From the NCBI RefSeq assembly GCF_000015825.1, contig NC_009051.1, positions 2,288,695-2,352,694 on the forward strand: a stretch of DNA of 64,000 nucleotides, written 5' to 3'. The DNA is from Methanoculleus marisnigri JR1 (GTDB lineage: Archaea; Halobacteriota; Methanomicrobia; Methanomicrobiales; Methanoculleaceae). A model generated the notes under the pieces. The model was not told the DNA's origin, made no database searches, and saw only the letters and a list, made by a program, of their open reading frames with translations. Made by a program: the position numbers and the translations under genes. This document shows positions 55,160 through 63,221 of the stretch, one piece after another (the first letter of the stretch is position 1; each line of letters begins with the position of its first letter).

Positions 55160-55722
55160 AGCCCCAGAGCGCATTCGAGCGCGAACCGGCACGAAGGGTC
55201 TTCGCATCCGAGCTCCGCGAGACTCGCTACCAGTTCAAGGACGGCGAGGACGAGAAGAGCCCGACCTACGTCATCCTCCCGAGCGGGATCCGGAGCAACC
55301 GGATCTTCATCGCCGGGACGCTCACCGAGAAGCAGCGGCAGGGCGACCAGAACATCTTCTATCGCGGAAGGGTGGTCGACCCGACGGGCACCTTCTTCAT
55401 CATGGCGGGCTCCTACCAGCCCGAGGCGATGCAGCAACTTGCCCGGATAGAGCCGCCGGCCTTCGTCGCCGTCGTCGGGAAACCGAACCTCTACACGACC
55501 CCGGACGGGAACTGCCTGGTCTCGGTCCGCGTGGAGTCGATCACGGTCGTGGACCGCGAGACCCGCGACCTCTGGGTGCTCGATACCGCCCGCGAAACCC
55601 TGGACCGGTTGGATGCCTTCGGCACCACCGACGACTCGAAGAAGGCCCAGGAGGAGTACGGGACACAGCCCGACCTCTACAAAAAGATCGTCTACGACGC
55701 GCTCACCCAGGTGCAGTTGTAG
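55156..55722 (+). CDS. RPA-associated protein (COG3390)
   Basis: 188 residues. An OB-fold protein starting KPQSAFEREPARRVFASELR with the body RSNRIFIAGTLTEKQRQGDQ and GRVVDPTGTFFIMAGSYQPE. It is encoded with the RPA large subunit in many euryarchaea and binds it. Last gene of the operon. Confidence 0.9.
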   Translation: MKPQSAFEREPARRVFASELRETRYQFKDGEDEKSPTYVILPSGIRSNRIFIAGTLTEKQRQGDQNIFYRGRVVDPTGTFFIMAGSYQPEAMQQLARIEPPAFVAVVGKPNLYTTPDGNCLVSVRVESITVVDRETRDLWVLDTARETLDRLDAFGTTDDSKKAQEEYGTQPDLYKKIVYDALTQVQL

Positions 55723-55751
55723 AGGTTTTACCTCCGAAAACTCTTTTTTTT
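55722..55751 (+). terminator. Terminator of the RPA operon
   Basis: Hairpin GAGG-TTTTA-CCTC (55722-55734) followed by eight T (55744-55751). Confidence 0.6.
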
Positions 55752-55986
55752 GCTGGCAACTGCCATTCGTTCTTGGGGATGCTCCCGAACGCTGCCGCAT
55801 CTGTTGCGTGATCCCTTGTCCCCGGTTACAGCGGCTCTTTTCCATGAAGGGCGGTATGAAAGCGCCAATCTGTAAAGAGACTGGACAGAAAGAGTATATA
55901 GCAAAAGATTCGATTCTTACGCTGGCGATGCAGTCCCGGTTCCGATGCGAGGAACACGGGCGGAACGGTCAGGAGACATCTTCACC

Positions 55987-56202
55987 ATGAACCGAAAAAA
56001 GATACTCACCTTCATTCTGGCCTTCGGAACCCTCTCTCTCATCTCGGCAATCTCTTACCTCGTAGACATCTGGGAGGAGGGAGCGAAGAGCGGCTACGCC
56101 CGGGTCGTCTTCATGATAGGCGCGGTGCTGGGCATGATCGCGATCCTGGTTATCACCCGGATCGAGTCGTGGATAACAGAGAGATACAACGATCAGGAGT
56201 AG
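55987..56202 (+). CDS. Small two-helix membrane protein
   Basis: 71 residues from the ATG at 55987. Two membrane helices, ILTFILAFGTLSLISAISYL and VVFMIGAVLGMIAILVI, joined by a short acidic loop. A TATA box GTATATAG at about 55894 indicates its own promoter. No family recognised. Confidence 0.6.
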   Translation: MNRKKILTFILAFGTLSLISAISYLVDIWEEGAKSGYARVVFMIGAVLGMIAILVITRIESWITERYNDQE

Positions 56203-56229
56203 CCGGAACAGAGGATTTTCCGGGAGGGA

Positions 56230-56868
56230 TCACTCCTCCGGCTCCTGCCGGGCGCCCTTCCACTCCCCCTTCAGTTCCGGGTAGTCCGCGAGGATCTTGC
56301 TGACCGTGCTCCTGCTGACGTCGAACATCCGACAAATCTGGCTGATGCTCGTCCCGGACTGTCGTACCGTGAGGAGAGCCTCGACCTGCCCCTCGTTGAG
56401 CGCTTTCGGCCTCCCGATGGGGCGCCCGTCATCCTTCTTCGTCTTCTTCGAGACAGGAGGGGCGGTCTTCCGGCCACTCTCGCGGTACTCTTCCATATAC
56501 GTGATGAAGTTGCCGATCGCCGCCCTCCTCTGCTCCTGGTCGTCCCGGAACCCGAAGAAATCGTTATTCACGCAGTAGACGGTGTAGTGCTCGTTCATGG
56601 TTTTGAGTGCGGCAAGCCCGGCGTCCGGGTCCCTCGCGAGGCCCGCAAGATCGTAGATAACGATATCGGGACAGTTATTGGCGGCGCAATACTCCAGCAT
56701 CTCCGAAAAACCCTTCCGCTTCTCCGGGGGCGTTGCATTTGCCCGGTGATCGTGGAAGATTTCAACAATCTGAAACCGGTACTTGCAAAAGTCCTCGACA
56801 TCCCCCTTTTGTGCTGCGAAATCCCCCTTCTTTCTCGTATTCAAGTATGCCACAGCATCTCTTTTCAT
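56230..56868 (-). CDS. Serine-recombinase-fold protein with degenerate catalytic site and HTH
   Basis: 212 residues. The N-terminal 130 residues have the resolvase fold: AVAYLNTRKKGDFAAQK takes the place of the usual YxRxS...Q start, and CPDIVIYDLAGLARDPD matches the later DxxxRxxR helix region only partly. The arginine and nucleophilic serine are replaced by N and R, so strand cleavage is unlikely. The C-terminus is a Hin-type HTH (RPIGRPKALNEGQVEALL, GTSISQICRMFDVSRSTVSK). It probably binds DNA as a regulator or accessory factor. Confidence 0.75.
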   Translation of the reverse strand: MKRDAVAYLNTRKKGDFAAQKGDVEDFCKYRFQIVEIFHDHRANATPPEKRKGFSEMLEYCAANNCPDIVIYDLAGLARDPDAGLAALKTMNEHYTVYCVNNDFFGFRDDQEQRRAAIGNFITYMEEYRESGRKTAPPVSKKTKKDDGRPIGRPKALNEGQVEALLTVRQSGTSISQICRMFDVSRSTVSKILADYPELKGEWKGARQEPEE

Positions 56869-56917
56869 CCGTTTATGGTGCCGTACAATCGTATATATTG
56901 TTTTTGAAAATACACGA

Positions 56918-56940
56918 GTTGCGCCGTTTTGCGGCGCAAC
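56918..56940. repeat. Perfect inverted repeat upstream of the recombinase-like gene
   Basis: GTTGCGCCG, loop TTTTG, CGGCGCAAC: a perfect 9 bp stem. It lies 15-20 bases upstream of the minus-strand TATA sequence CAATATATACG (about 56890-56900) and about 100 bases beyond the ribB stop, so it is either an operator or the ribB terminator. Bases 56869-57039 hold no gene. Confidence 0.5.
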
Positions 56941-57039
56941 CGGAGAGCCCGAGCACGTTGCGGGCGATGTCCAAAAAGGTCCCGAGGAATACTTTCCGGG
57001 AGGCGGGCTTTGCGGGGAAGGATCGAAAAGAGGTGGGTA

Positions 57040-57714
57040 TTATTGCAGTTTCTCCGACTCCCACCGGTCCAGAACGTTTTTCCCCTCGATGAAGACAAGC
57101 CCGTGCTTTCTCGCATACTCCATCGCACCCTCCTTCGTGAGGGCAAACCCCGTCTCGTCGTCCAGCATCTCGCAGATCGTGACCGCCGGAGTGATATCGG
57201 CCATGGTCGCAAGCGCGATCGAGAGCTCGGTCTGCCCCCGCCGCTCGTCGAGGAGCCGGTCGGCTGCCCGGAGAAGCGCCATGTGTCCCGGTGTCCGGAA
57301 GTGCGCCGCAAAGTCGTGCCCGCCGCCGTTGAGCGACTTGCTCACCTCATCTGCAATGGCGGTGACCGTCAGCGCCCGGTCACGGTCGGTGACCCCGGTA
57401 TAGGTCTCGCGGTGGTTCACCCAGAGGGAGAACGAGGAGTGGTTCTTCGGGTCGTACGGGACCTCCCCGTCCCTCTCAACGAGGCTGCAGGCCCGCAGGA
57501 CTTCGTGCGCAAACGGCAGACCGAGCCTCTTTGCAGCCTCGGGGTGGACCGCCGTGCAGATCAGCCCGCCGCCGTCTTTACGCATCTGCCGGATGTGGGC
57601 GGGCGTGACGGCGTCTGAGCGGATCGCGAAGTCCGTCTCGCGCTCGCGGTTGTCAAAGTCATATAGCAGGACGAATTCGCCCCTTGCAAGGGCCTGTATG
57701 GCTGCATCAATCAT
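57040..57714 (-). CDS. ribB: 3,4-dihydroxy-2-butanone-4-phosphate synthase
   Basis: 224 residues. DFDNRERETDFAIRSDAVTP (the DxExREGE-like metal loop, here DNREREtD), then KDGGGLICTAVHPEAA, GVTDRDRALTV, HFRTPGHMALLRA and RRGQTELSIALA are the RibB motifs. It makes the four-carbon precursor of riboflavin from ribulose 5-phosphate. Its ATG lies 8 bases inside the 3' end of ribK. Confidence 0.93.
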   Translation of the reverse strand: MIDAAIQALARGEFVLLYDFDNRERETDFAIRSDAVTPAHIRQMRKDGGGLICTAVHPEAAKRLGLPFAHEVLRACSLVERDGEVPYDPKNHSSFSLWVNHRETYTGVTDRDRALTVTAIADEVSKSLNGGGHDFAAHFRTPGHMALLRAADRLLDERRGQTELSIALATMADITPAVTICEMLDDETGFALTKEGAMEYARKHGLVFIEGKNVLDRWESEKLQ

Positions 57715-58375
57715 GGGTAATCTCCACCTCGATCGTATCGTTATCGTTCAGGTTCAGGGCTTTGCGGAGTTCGCACCCGGCGATGACCTCGATGGTATCC
57801 TCCGGGTAATGAGTGCGGGAGGGCACGACTATCGCGCACCTGTACCCCCTGATCAGGCAGGGGAGCACCCGTGCGCCGCCGAACGTCCGATCGTCGGCGG
57901 TGAATCCGGGAACGTCGATCCACCCGGCGTGATCGAGATGCTTTCTGACCGCGATGCTCGCCGCATCGAGCCTGATGTTCAGGGTTCCGGGGAAGGGTTC
58001 GAACCCGAGACACCCGCCGAACTGCTCCTTGTAGTGAGGGATGCTCATGTAGTAACGGCCTTCCCCGAGCCCGCTGATCACCGTCCCGGTCAGGGTGTAC
58101 CCCCTCTGATCCGGGTTGAAGATCCGGACGTAATCCGCGTATTCCCGCTTCAGCGCCTGCTCGCCCTCCCGGGTGACGGCGACGTACTGACCGTCGGGCT
58201 TCATCGATCGGGTGACGAACTGCTGCCGCTCAAGCGCGATCAGCCGCCGCGAAGCGGTCTGGGGGCTGATACCCAGTACGCTACCGAGCGACTGCGACGA
58301 GAGCCAGATAGGCCCCCGGCACCCGCCGAGCAGGGCGATCGTCTTCAGGGACTGCAGATCTTCCGCTTCAACCAT
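57707..58375 (-). CDS. ribK: CTP-dependent riboflavin kinase with N-terminal HTH
   Basis: 222 residues from the ATG at 58375, at leaderless distance from the TATA box at 58397-58406. N-terminal winged helix (SLGSVLGISPQTASRRLIAL) joined to the archaeal RibK domain (TGTVISGLGEGRYYMSIPHY, FEPFPGTLNIRLD, RGYRCAIVVPSRTHY). RibK phosphorylates riboflavin to FMN with CTP. The HTH suggests that it also regulates its own operon (it is then called RbkR). Confidence 0.92.
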   Translation of the reverse strand: MVEAEDLQSLKTIALLGGCRGPIWLSSQSLGSVLGISPQTASRRLIALERQQFVTRSMKPDGQYVAVTREGEQALKREYADYVRIFNPDQRGYTLTGTVISGLGEGRYYMSIPHYKEQFGGCLGFEPFPGTLNIRLDAASIAVRKHLDHAGWIDVPGFTADDRTFGGARVLPCLIRGYRCAIVVPSRTHYPEDTIEVIAGCELRKALNLNDNDTIEVEITHD

Positions 58376-58396
58376 TATACCATAATTGAGATGCAT

Positions 58397-58406
58397 ACTA
58401 TATACG
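58397..58406 (-). promoter_or_regulatory. TATA box of the ribK-ribB operon
   Basis: CGTATATAGT on the minus strand, about 25 bases before the ATG at 58375. If RibK is a repressor, its site should overlap this 120-base divergent region. Confidence 0.6.
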
Positions 58407-58497
58407 GGTTGCGCAACGATCCCATCCTCGCGATCTTCGTGAAATGTCGATGTGGGATACGCTAATTATTTAAGTCGGGGGTGCTGACTGTACCTGT

Positions 58498-59208
58498 ATG
58501 AAATCCGGGGTGCGGCATCAACTTGCCGAGAAAATGGCAGGAGAAATCACACTCTCGGACTCACCGGGTCAGGCCCTCAAGAAGTGGCGGCAGAGCTTTA
58601 ACATCCCCCAGGGATTGCTTGCCGAGCGATTGGAGGTCTCTCCCTCAGTTATCAGCGACTACGAAAGCGGACGGCGAAAGAGTCCGGGAACTGCCATCGT
58701 TGGAAAAATCGTCGATACGATCCTCTCGATCGACGAGGACAACGGCGGCCGGTTCATCAACAAATTTGCGAAAATCCTGTACAGCGAATTCGACGAAGAC
58801 GTCATCTACGACATCCACGAGTACGCGTCCCCGGTGACCCTCTCCGACTTTGCAGAGGCCATCGGCGCCGTCACGCTCTGCGGGCCGGCGGATCAGGCCC
58901 TCTATGGGTATACGGTGATCAACAGCCTCAACGCGATCCTCCAGCTCTCTTCGAGCGAGTTCAACCGCATCTACGGCTGGAGCACGGAACGTGCCCTCAT
59001 CTTCACCGAGGTCTCGACCGGAAAGTCTCCCATGGTGGCGATCCGGGTCACGCCGTTCAAACCGCGCTGCGTGGTGCTGCAGGGCATCGGCCCGGACGAG
59101 GTGCATCCACTGATCCCGGGTCTCGCGGAACGCGACCGGATCAGCGTGCTCTGCACCGAGATGGATGTCGAGACGATCATCAGTTCACTACGAGGAAAAC
59201 TATGGTAG
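58498..59208 (+). CDS. XRE-family HTH regulator of the mevalonate operon
   Basis: 236 residues. The helix-turn-helix is at about 35-70 ([20 protein letters not shown]), followed by a C-terminal domain with [20 protein letters not shown] and [20 protein letters not shown] that may bind a metabolite. It overlaps the HMG-CoA synthase start by 7 bases (ATGGTAG) and so belongs to its operon, a position consistent with control of isoprenoid synthesis. ATTATTTAAG at about 58465 puts the transcript start at the ATG (leaderless). Confidence 0.8.
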   Translation: MKSGVRHQLAEKMAGEITLSDSPGQALKKWRQSFNIPQGLLAERLEVSPSVISDYESGRRKSPGTAIVGKIVDTILSIDEDNGGRFINKFAKILYSEFDEDVIYDIHEYASPVTLSDFAEAIGAVTLCGPADQALYGYTVINSLNAILQLSSSEFNRIYGWSTERALIFTEVSTGKSPMVAIRVTPFKPRCVVLQGIGPDEVHPLIPGLAERDRISVLCTEMDVETIISSLRGKLW

Positions 59209-60254
59209 GCATCTACTCATACGGCGTCTACATCCCGCGATACCGGATAAAAGTCCCGGAGATCGCGCGGGTCTGGGGCGCCAACGCAGACGACATCACG
59301 AGAGGTCTCGGGGTCTTTGAAAAGTCCGTCCCCGATCTCGATGAGGATACCGCAACGATCGCCGTCGAGGCGGCACGCGCCGCACTCCGGCGGAGAAACG
59401 TCGACACCGAGGCCATCGGCGCCATCTACGTGGGGAGCGAGTCGCACCCCTACGCGGTCAAGCCCACGGCCTGCACGGTCGGCGAGGCGATCGGGGCGAC
59501 CCCGAACATGACCGCCGCCGACTACGAATTCGCGTGCAAGGCGGGAACGGCAGGCATCCAGACCTGCATGGGCATGGTCAAGAGCGGGATGATCCCATTC
59601 GGGGTCGCCATCGGTGCGGACGTGGCGCAGGGCGCTCCCGGCGACGCGCTCGAGTACACGGCGGCGGCCGGCGGGGCGGCGTTCGTCATCGGCAACGAGG
59701 ACGTCATCGCCGAGATCAACCACACCTGCTCGTTCACCACCGACACGCCCGACTTCTGGCGGCGCGAAGGCCAGAACTACCCCCGCCACGGCGGTCGGTT
59801 CACCGGCGATCCCGGCTACTTCAAGCACGTCCAGGGCGCCGCCCGGCTGATGTTTGAGCAGGCGGGGACGAACCCGAAGGACTACGATTACGCCGTCTTC
59901 CACCAGCCCAACGCGAAGTTCCCGCAGCGGGTGGCAAAGACGCTCGGGTTCACGGCTGAGCAGATCGAACCCGGCCTCGTCGTCCCGAGGCTCGGCAACA
60001 CCTACTCGGGAGCGTCGATGATCGGGCTTGCGGCCACGCTCGATGTGGCGAAGCCTGGCGACCGGATCTTCGTCACCTCGTTCGGGTCGGGAGCGGGGAG
60101 CGACGCCTTCGACATCACGGTGACCGATGCCATCGACTCCGTTGAGTTCGACCGGACGGCAGCACCGAGCGTGGAGAAACTCCTCGCAGATCCGACATAC
60201 CTCGACTATGCACTGTATGCCAAACACAAGGGAAAGATCGTGATGCAGAAATGA
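59202..60254 (+). CDS. Hydroxymethylglutaryl-CoA synthase, archaeal
   Basis: 350 residues. [12 protein letters not shown] at the start, catalytic cysteine in [18 protein letters not shown], histidine in [17 protein letters not shown], and C-terminal [17 protein letters not shown]. Condenses acetoacetyl-CoA with acetyl-CoA. It is followed by the thiolase with ATGA overlap, and the archaeal enzymes form one complex held by the DUF35 protein, which channels acetoacetyl-CoA. Confidence 0.95.
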   Translation: MVGIYSYGVYIPRYRIKVPEIARVWGANADDITRGLGVFEKSVPDLDEDTATIAVEAARAALRRRNVDTEAIGAIYVGSESHPYAVKPTACTVGEAIGATPNMTAADYEFACKAGTAGIQTCMGMVKSGMIPFGVAIGADVAQGAPGDALEYTAAAGGAAFVIGNEDVIAEINHTCSFTTDTPDFWRREGQNYPRHGGRFTGDPGYFKHVQGAARLMFEQAGTNPKDYDYAVFHQPNAKFPQRVAKTLGFTAEQIEPGLVVPRLGNTYSGASMIGLAATLDVAKPGDRIFVTSFGSGAGSDAFDITVTDAIDSVEFDRTAAPSVEKLLADPTYLDYALYAKHKGKIVMQK

Positions 60255-61411
60255 GAGACGTAGCAGTAATCGGAGTCGGGTGCACGGAGTTCGGGGAGCA
60301 CTGGGGAACCTCGTTCCGCGACCTCTTCGTCAAGGCCGGGGCGCTGGCGCTCGAGGATGCCGGTGTCACCGGCGAGAGGCTCGACGCTCTCTATGTCGGG
60401 AACATGAGTGCCGGACGGTTCGTCGAGCAGGAGCACATCGGTGCCCTGATCGCGGATTACGCCGGTCTTGCGACGAACAACACTCCCTCGACCCGTGTGG
60501 AGGCGGCCTGCGCCTCCGGCGGGCTTGCCTTCCGGCAGGCGGTGATCGCGGTCGCGAGCGGCATGGAAGATGTCGTCGTCGCGGCGGGCGTCGAGAAGAT
60601 GACCGACGTCGGGACCGGGGCGAGCGTGGACATGCTCGCGAGCGCCGCGGACCGCGAGTGGGAAGGGTTCGCCGGGGCGACCTTCCCCGGGCTGTATGCG
60701 ATGATTGCAAACGACTACATGCACCGCTATCCCCTCACCCGGGAGCAGCTTGCACTGGTCGCGGTGAAGAACCACGAGAACGGCGCGAAGAACCCGATCG
60801 CACAGTTCCGGAACCGAATCACGGTCGATACTGTTCTAAATTCGTCGCTCGTGGCCGACCCGCTGCGGCTCTTCGACTGCTCGCCGATCACCGACGGTGC
60901 GGCGGCGGTCGTGGTGGTGCCGCTCGAGCGTGCCCGCGAGTTCACCGATTCGCCGGTCAGGGTGCTTGCAAGCGCCCAGGCGAGCGACACCATCGCGCTC
61001 CACGACCGGCGGGACATCTCCACCCTGGACGCCTCGGTCGCCGCAGGCAAACGGGCGTTCACCCAGGCGGGCCTCACCCACAAGGACATCGACATGCTTG
61101 AGGTCCACGACTGCTTCACGATCGCGGAGATCTGCGCGATCGAGGACCTCGGGTTCTGCAAGAAGGGCGAGGCAGGGAGACTCACCGCGGACGGGGCGAC
61201 GGCCCTCGGCGGGGAGATCCCCGTGAACACGAGCGGCGGCCTGAAGGCCTGCGGCCACCCGGTCGGTGCGACCGGGATCAAACAGATCTACGAGATCGTC
61301 AGCCAGCTCCGCGGCGAGGCCGGGGGCCGGCAGGTGGACGCGGAGATCGGTATGGCGCATAACGTCGGCGGCACCGGTGCGACGGTCGTCGTGCACATCC
61401 TGGGGGCCTGA
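60251..61411 (+). CDS. Thiolase (acetyl-CoA C-acetyltransferase), SCP2-like
   Basis: 386 residues. Nucleophilic cysteine in [16 protein letters not shown], the histidine [16 protein letters not shown], and the second-cysteine motif [17 protein letters not shown]. Makes acetoacetyl-CoA from two acetyl-CoA for the mevalonate route. In operon with HMG-CoA synthase and DUF35. Confidence 0.95.
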   Translation: MRDVAVIGVGCTEFGEHWGTSFRDLFVKAGALALEDAGVTGERLDALYVGNMSAGRFVEQEHIGALIADYAGLATNNTPSTRVEAACASGGLAFRQAVIAVASGMEDVVVAAGVEKMTDVGTGASVDMLASAADREWEGFAGATFPGLYAMIANDYMHRYPLTREQLALVAVKNHENGAKNPIAQFRNRITVDTVLNSSLVADPLRLFDCSPITDGAAAVVVVPLERAREFTDSPVRVLASAQASDTIALHDRRDISTLDASVAAGKRAFTQAGLTHKDIDMLEVHDCFTIAEICAIEDLGFCKKGEAGRLTADGATALGGEIPVNTSGGLKACGHPVGATGIKQIYEIVSQLRGEAGGRQVDAEIGMAHNVGGTGATVVVHILGA

Positions 61412-61413
61412 AG

Positions 61414-61806
61414 ATGTCGGTTTCACGGTTCTGGAGAAAGATCCCGCAGCGCTACAACCTCGTCGGGACGAAGTGCACGACCTGCGGGCAGCACTTCTTC
61501 CCGCCCCGGTCGCTCTGCCCCGACTGCCGGCGGAGCGGCAACATCGTCGACCACAAGTTCACCGGCGAAGGATCGGTCGTCACCTACACGGTGATCCGGT
61601 CGGCAAGCGACCAGTTCGAGAACACCACTCCCTACGTCCTCGCGGTTGTCGAACTCGACGAGGGGCCGAGGCTCACCACCCAGATCGCATGTCCCATCGA
61701 GGATATTAAGATCGGGATGCGGGTCAAAAGCGTCTTCCGCCGGATAGCGGCGGACGGCGAGAGCGGCACCATCCACTACGGCACGAAGTTCGTGCCGGCG
61801 GAATAA
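61414..61806 (+). CDS. DUF35 OB-fold zinc-ribbon protein
   Basis: 130 residues. Zinc ribbon CTTCGQHFFPPRSLCPDCRR, then an OB-fold (GEGSVVTYTVIRSASDQFEN, VVELDEGPRLTTQIACP). Starts 2 bases after the thiolase stop. In methanogens this protein holds thiolase and HMG-CoA synthase together with a shared CoA-binding site. Oligo-T at 61811-61815 follows the stop. Confidence 0.93.
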   Translation: MSVSRFWRKIPQRYNLVGTKCTTCGQHFFPPRSLCPDCRRSGNIVDHKFTGEGSVVTYTVIRSASDQFENTTPYVLAVVELDEGPRLTTQIACPIEDIKIGMRVKSVFRRIAADGESGTIHYGTKFVPAE

Positions 61807-61817
61807 ACACTTTTTCG

Positions 61818-61960
61818 GGCTGCCCGGAGAGCAGCCCCGGACGGCGTCTTGCGCGTTTGCGCGAGACGCCATCCCTATACCTCCACTTCTATCGCTCTAA
61901 CCTGCGGAGTCTGCAGGGTTGCCGGAGTCTCTTTCGCGATCTTCACGACATCGCGTGAGA
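61818..61960 (+). repeat. Cluster of four hairpins after the mevalonate operon
   Basis: GGGCTGC..GCAGCCC at 61818-61838; GGCGTCTTGCGC-GTTT-GCGCGAGACGCC at 61843-61870 (12 bp with one G.T pair); AACCTGC..GCAGGGTT at about 61901-61921; CGCGAT..ATCGCG at about 61937-61957. It resembles the hairpin arrays but lacks the TCGC/GCTC flanks. Confidence 0.5.
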
Positions 61961-62103
61961 CCCAGGAGCTATCCCCTACGACAACCTCGCGCGAAGTTCG
62001 GTGGATGGTTACTGGTGACCCCCACTACACGATACACCAGAGAGGGGAGCAACCTGACTGAGGGAAAAACCCGGTACACTGGACCGTGGGAGATATCGCG
62101 CCT

Positions 62104-62132
62104 GGGGGTGGTGGGGCTGGCGGGGAGGGGGG
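62104..62132 (+). other. G-quadruplex motif
   Basis: Four G runs of 4-6 (62104-62108, 62113-62116, 62122-62125, 62127-62132) separated by loops of 1-5 bases, the usual G4 pattern, on the plus strand beyond the Trm5 stop. Confidence 0.55.
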
Positions 62133-62262
62133 AGCATCCCCCATCGCAGTCTCACCCCCCCACAATGTGATGCTCGGTGAGCAGTGGGAGATATGCCCAG
62201 CCAAAAAAGAAGAAGCATATTTGATTACTGAAAATGCAAGAGCTGCAATCCAAGGGATCCCC

Positions 62263-63186
62263 TTACTTCTCCACCACGATATCATACACCGCGTGCCACC
62301 TCCCCGGCGAATACGACCTGACCTGCCGCTCGGCGACCTCCCCACGGGTAACCTCCCTGATCAGGGGGAGGTATTCGCCCTCCTGCTCCTGGAGCGCGTA
62401 GAGGTGGATCGTCCCGCCGTCCCGGCAGAGGGCGGCCGCCGCCGGGAGGAACTCCGGCGCGGCGAGGGGGAGGTTCATGACGACCCGGTCGAACGGGGGA
62501 AAGCCGAGCCGGGGGAGGTGGGCGGCGTCGGCGAGCACCGGGATGACGTTTCCGGCGCGGTTGAGCGCGATGTTCTCGATCAGGAGGTGGACCGCGGCGG
62601 GGTTGAGGTCCGCGGCGACGACGATTCCCGCCTTCCCGGCGAGGGTGATCGCAAACGGCCCGACGCCGGCGAACATATCGAGCACCCGCTCTCCCCCCGC
62701 CATCGCCCCGAGAATCCGCTGCCGCTCGGTCGAGAGCCGGGCGGAGAAGTAGGCGAGGGAGAGATCGACGTCGAAGGAGTGACCGTACTCCGTCACCCGG
62801 GTGCGGGTGGTGGGAACTCCCGCAAGGACAGAGAACCGGCGGGTGCGGTACTCCCCCTCGACCGCGGTCTCGGGGAAGAGCACCGTCTCAAGCGACGGGC
62901 GGGAGGCGAGCAGCCGCTCCGCGCCCCCGGGATCGTTCTCCTGCATGATGGCAATCCCGCCCACGAGCTCGTGGCGGGGGAGGTCGAGGCGTTCCGGCAC
63001 GGCCTCGAACTCGCACCGGACGGCGCCCGGAACTTCCTCCGTCACCGGGAAGAGGATCACGTCACCCTCCGGACGCGGGCGGAACCGCCGGTCGAGGAGC
63101 CCCTCCTCGAGCAGCCGGCGCCGCCTCTCTTCAGCCTCTCGTCTCGGCACCGCAAGGCACCACTGTTCCTTCCCCACATCGACCAC
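62263..63186 (-). CDS. trm5: tRNA (guanine37-N1)-methyltransferase, Trm5-like
   Basis: 307 residues, GTG start. SAM-binding motif VLDMFAGVGPFAITLAGKAG and VVAADLNPAAVHLLIENIAL, and the Trm5 NPPY variant VMNLPLAAPEFL. The N-terminal part resembles the D1/D2 tRNA recognition domains. It methylates G37, needed for reading-frame maintenance. Divergent from HMG-CoA reductase with only 35 bases between start codons. Confidence 0.88.
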   Translation of the reverse strand: MVDVGKEQWCLAVPRREAEERRRRLLEEGLLDRRFRPRPEGDVILFPVTEEVPGAVRCEFEAVPERLDLPRHELVGGIAIMQENDPGGAERLLASRPSLETVLFPETAVEGEYRTRRFSVLAGVPTTRTRVTEYGHSFDVDLSLAYFSARLSTERQRILGAMAGGERVLDMFAGVGPFAITLAGKAGIVVAADLNPAAVHLLIENIALNRAGNVIPVLADAAHLPRLGFPPFDRVVMNLPLAAPEFLPAAAALCRDGGTIHLYALQEQEGEYLPLIREVTRGEVAERQVRSYSPGRWHAVYDIVVEK

Positions 63187-63199
63187 CAGCCATCTTTAG

Positions 63200-63215
63200 G
63201 TATGAGTTCTCATAC
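63200..63215. promoter_or_regulatory. Perfect palindrome between divergent trm5 and HMG-CoA reductase
   Basis: GTATGAG-TT-CTCATAC, a perfect 7 bp inverted repeat with a 2-base spacer, in the 35-base divergent promoter. It lies just downstream of the probable reductase TATA region (63191-63200) and overlaps the trm5 TATA (minus-strand AATAAGTAT), so a bound dimer would block both. Confidence 0.6.
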
Positions 63216-63221
63216 TTATTC

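Larger units (their letters stand above)
61807..62262 (+). other. Intergenic region with hairpin cluster and G-rich tract
   Basis: No gene recognised. The left half carries four hairpins (listed separately) and the right half a G-rich tract at 62104-62132. Confidence 0.5.
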
